Of a stretch of DNA of 64,000 bases, positions 61,007 through 64,000 are shown in pieces; within the stretch, counting starts at the first letter, position 1; each line of letters begins with the position of its first letter. The DNA is from Schistosoma haematobium (Eukaryota > Platyhelminthes > Trematoda > Strigeidida > Schistosomatidae). The notes below the pieces were generated by a model. It saw only the letters and a list, made by a program, of their open reading frames with translations. It did no database searches and had not been told where the DNA came from. The translations under genes and the position numbers were made by a program. The stretch spans positions 23,047,809-23,111,808 of the forward strand of contig NC_067197.1 in assembly GCF_000699445.3 (NCBI RefSeq). The letters run 5' to 3'.

Positions 61007-62493
61007 TTAAATACGAATTATAACAGAATCACTATTGATATTTATAACATAAACTAACTTGCGTTTTAAAACAGGCTCCTCTGCTGTCTGTTTATAGGTT
61101 TGAATTTTATCACGTTCATCATCAGGAAAACCGTTGTGACTTCTTCCTAACTTAACACAATTAATTGAAGGTTCATCTATTTCCCGCCCAACGGACCACT
61201 TCATAGAAGCCCAACCACCAGCGACATCAAGATGTGTCTCCTGTTTTTTTGTTTGCGATCGTTTGTTAAGTTGATGCGATGAGCTTAAGGTCATCCTGTT
61301 TTTGCTTACTTGTAATGTGGAAGCAGTATATAAATAACTTTCTTCTTGATCAGAACTAAAATCATAGTCCTCCAAATTAGGAGGCGAACGATCAACGATG
61401 TTATCTAAGTGTGTTTGTGTACTTGAAATAGGTTGACGAGCGCGTTTTAATGATCGGTGATGATTATGATACCGATATCGACCATTCTCAATATCCACAG
61501 ATTTCTCAGCACTCTCTGAATCAATATCTGACTGACTATTAGGCGAATGGCGACTGTAACGTTCCATCATACTAGATCGAGCACTGGAACTAAAATTTCC
61601 TTCCTTTTCATCAAAAATCAATATTCTTGACTCATCATCTAATTCATAATTATAGTATTGAGACTTCTCAAAGTCATCATATGGACGGCGAGGAGCCTTT
61701 ATAACTCGTTTGGATCTTCGAGTGGGACAACTGTTTAATGAAGATAATTTCATTGATCTCGTTCCCTTACGCTGCTTAACACTACGAGATGAAATTCTAA
61801 ACGGACGTGTCTTACGAGCTTCGAAATACGGTGAAACCATATGCTGGCGACGAGAGCTCCTTTTGCAAAAAGTATATTCGCAATCACAAAGATCCTGACT
61901 ACCCGAGTCCTTTAATTCATGGTTTCCCCCATCAAAATCCTCTTCACTGTATATATCATTTCCTGATGAACTGAAGCCGTCATCAAATTCATCTGTTTCA
62001 TAATTAGCATCTGTTTCTAGAACTATGGAATCCACAAAAGCTTTGAGAAGCGGATAGAGGTTCATTAATTCTGACAGTCTACCTGTATAGTAGTTGTCGT
62101 TAAATTTATTTACAAGCTGATTTTCTTCAGGTCTGCGCAGTTGGGCTTGGCAATGAGAATATTCATGGTCAATGTACGGGGGTGGTGTGACGTAAACTTC
62201 ATCTGACGAATAAATTAATGATTCAGGGTTGGCTGATTTTTTGTCACATGAATCTATATCGCTTTCATTTTCCTCGGCAACTGGTGAAGCTGACTTAGAA
62301 ATCCTAGTAGCCGTTGTCTTAACAAGTGGTCCACCAGCGGGCCCCGGTTCCTGATCACAGTCCAGCATGTTACCAATATCAAGATCATATTCTTTGAGCG
62401 CCGAACGAACGTAATTGCTATTAAGGACCTCATAACGCTTAGCCAGACAGGATTCACAACCAGATGTATTTTCCTTACACTCATTACACTTGC
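61007..62493 (-). CDS. Unrecognised acidic, serine-rich protein, last exon
   Basis: A single 1487-nt minus-strand exon follows the acceptor gtcttccatag (AG at 62494-62495) and ends at a stop at 61007, giving about 495 residues. The reading frame needs one base from an upstream exon, not found in the window. It opens with a cysteine cluster CNECKENTSGCESC (CX2CX6CX2C) followed by LAKRYEVLNSNYVRSALKEY. The middle is acidic and low complexity (ETDEFDDGFSSSGNDIYSEE). A second small cysteine group (LCDCEYTFCKR) is followed by basic, NLS-like stretches (RRSKRVIKAPRRP). No transmembrane segment is seen in the exon. The cysteine/RYxxxVRSAL pattern faintly recalls the zf-4CXXC_R1 domain of CDCA7, but key cysteines do not line up. 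Probably nuclear; function unknown. RTE copy B ends about 100 bases past its stop. Confidence 0.75.
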
Positions 62494-63655
62494 CTATGGA
62501 AGACACATGTAACATAATGATTATTAGGTCAAAGAAACACAAGCAATATATTTCACAAATGAAGTCCCTTTTTATACGAAGATCTATATAAAATCTAAGA
62601 GAGTACTTAGAACTTTAAAGACTTTATTATTCATTGATCAAACTTAGAATAAATATTAAACTAAGATTCTACTCAAGATCCACTGTAGTAATGTCAGCAC
62701 TTCATCAAGTAAAGCACGGTTAAAGAATATGAAGGAACCTGATAAATCAACTAAATGTTAACTGCAATTAACCTTTATCTAACATTTAAAAGCCCTAATC
62801 TACGTTCTGCTTGAATAAAACACACGGTGTTCCCTTCTGGTTAATTTTACAGTTAAAAATCGCCTAGTTATTAAGTTGGACAAGTTGAGAAAATTATATT
62901 ATAGGTGAGAAGTATTAGTAATCTCTTATTCGCAGCAACATGAATATACATCTTTAAAAAAATGTTGAGAGGTATAAAGTAATAAGTTCCCAAACTCCAG
63001 GGCAATTCACGATTATTCTTCCTAACCAAAAGTATAATTCATGAAACACGGCAGACTGTTGTGTTGCAACTATAGTGTGTAGCACTGAATTTATTATCGT
63101 TAAAAGTACCATGCAGTTATAAATGAATTGAATTGCGCACAGAAGCGTTTGCAACCCGCATTCACATATACAAACTTACTTATACGGGTTGGTAACAAGC
63201 GTGATTTTCTTTTTTGTTTAGTGACCAGTTTCGCATCATCCAAAATATGAGTACCGATAAAGCCTATAGGGAAGAAATACGCCTAATTTAAATACACTTC
63301 GTTATCGGTGAAGATAAGAAGCAAAAACTACTAACTACAATAGACAACTGTTTAAAATTATCGAGACGGTCGTTAGTGTAACTATCACAGAGAAAGAGTA
63401 AAGACCTTACCTATTCTTTGGCTACTTTTCAATTGCTTCAGAGTACTGATCTGTTTCACGAAGAGACTAATAAAATGCATCCCTATGTGCATATTCAGTG
63501 ATCATATCACAATGTTTTTACGAGGTTTCCTTCTAACATAAAATGTTTTTTGTGTAGTTGTATCTCGATCATATGAAGTGAAGTAATTTGATAAGCTAAC
63601 GTTCTCACTCACTGCTAAATTCTTATTAATTCTTGTGAATGGTGAAACCCAAAAA
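62494..63655. other. Upstream intron or flank of the unrecognised gene
   Basis: AT-rich DNA with no exon that I could join to 62493. If the gene has more exons they lie here without recognisable motif or beyond the window. Confidence 0.35.
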
Positions 63656-63659
63656 CACC

Positions 63660-64000
63660 GATTGGATATAGTAGAGGGTGGATATTACCTGCACCAGCAC
63701 GGTCTGTATTACTTTAAGTGTGAAACCCGGCCGTAGCTGCTAATTTGACGTGGTGGTCGGGCTTGCTTATCGTGATGACCCGACCGAGCTACATTGGCTG
63801 GAACATATATTCCTGCAGGTCCTACCATACCAAGGCAGGTCGATTGGAGAACGGTAAGACTAAAAGCAGCAACTCTAGGTCTGAAGGCAAAGTCGTACTG
63901 CTGACTGTAGAGGAGTGTGACAGCAGTAAGGTATTCCCCTCGGACAACCGGTATCTGCCACGATTCTGCCTTCTCATAAGGAAGGTAGGAAGGGGTTAAA
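63660..64000 (+). repeat. Dispersed repeat, truncated by the window end
   Basis: A sharp change to GC-rich sequence starts near 63680 (CCTGCACCAGCACGGTCTGT). It continues with ACCCGACCGAGCTACATTGG and an 84-codon open frame to the window end. Composition and style resemble the 5' non-coding or first ORF region of schistosome LINEs. Family not identified. Confidence 0.45.

Overview
The window looks like nuclear DNA of a schistosome (blood fluke) or a very close trematode. It is AT-rich and has a few split genes with long introns. Those introns are packed with RTE- and CR1-type LINEs, Ty3/gypsy LTR elements, a tRNA-headed SINE and a relic of the hammerhead-bearing Sm-alpha-type SINE. The species cannot be resolved by eye.

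Five host genes can be supported. (1) An SLC43-family transporter, minus strand, 3074-5081, lacks its short first exon. (2) A single-coding-exon MTRES1 (C6orf203) homologue, mitochondrial S4-like RNA binding, plus strand, 21724-22299. (3) A TMEM248-family two-pass membrane protein, plus strand, four exons between 22435 and 36147. It begins 135 nt after the MTRES1 stop and its first exon has no AUG of its own. (4) A complete PRPF4 (U4/U6 snRNP Prp4), plus strand, eight exons between 41671 and 55998, 492 codons plus stop. (5) A large, acidic, unrecognised protein represented by its last exon, minus strand, 61007-62493.

The rest is mostly mobile DNA. 0.5-2.6 kb: an RTE-type LINE with few lesions. 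11-20 kb: stacked LINE fragments, including two CR1-like copies meeting tail to tail near 15.73 kb. 23.5-26.8 kb: a second RTE family, interrupted by an inverted copy of its own family. 27.7-29.4 kb: two inverted LTRs around TMEM248 exon 2. 30.4-32.8 kb: a foldback element with about 230-bp arms enclosing an RTE fragment, with a small relative at 38.7-39.2 kb. PRPF4 introns hold an RTE copy, an Sm-alpha relic and a 4-kb gypsy element fused to a LINE. 58.2-60.9 kb: the longest RTE copy, carrying a 39-bp LINE tail insertion with a perfect 10-bp target duplication.

The main biological observation is the MTRES1-TMEM248 tandem. The flatworm spliced leader ends in AUG. Joining it to the acceptor at 22434 puts TMEM248 in frame from its first codon and gives a 304-residue protein, close to the vertebrate length. 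This suggests a two-gene trans-spliced transcription unit in which the second gene borrows its start codon. All functional names rest on reading motifs and on recalled family sequence patterns; no database search was run.
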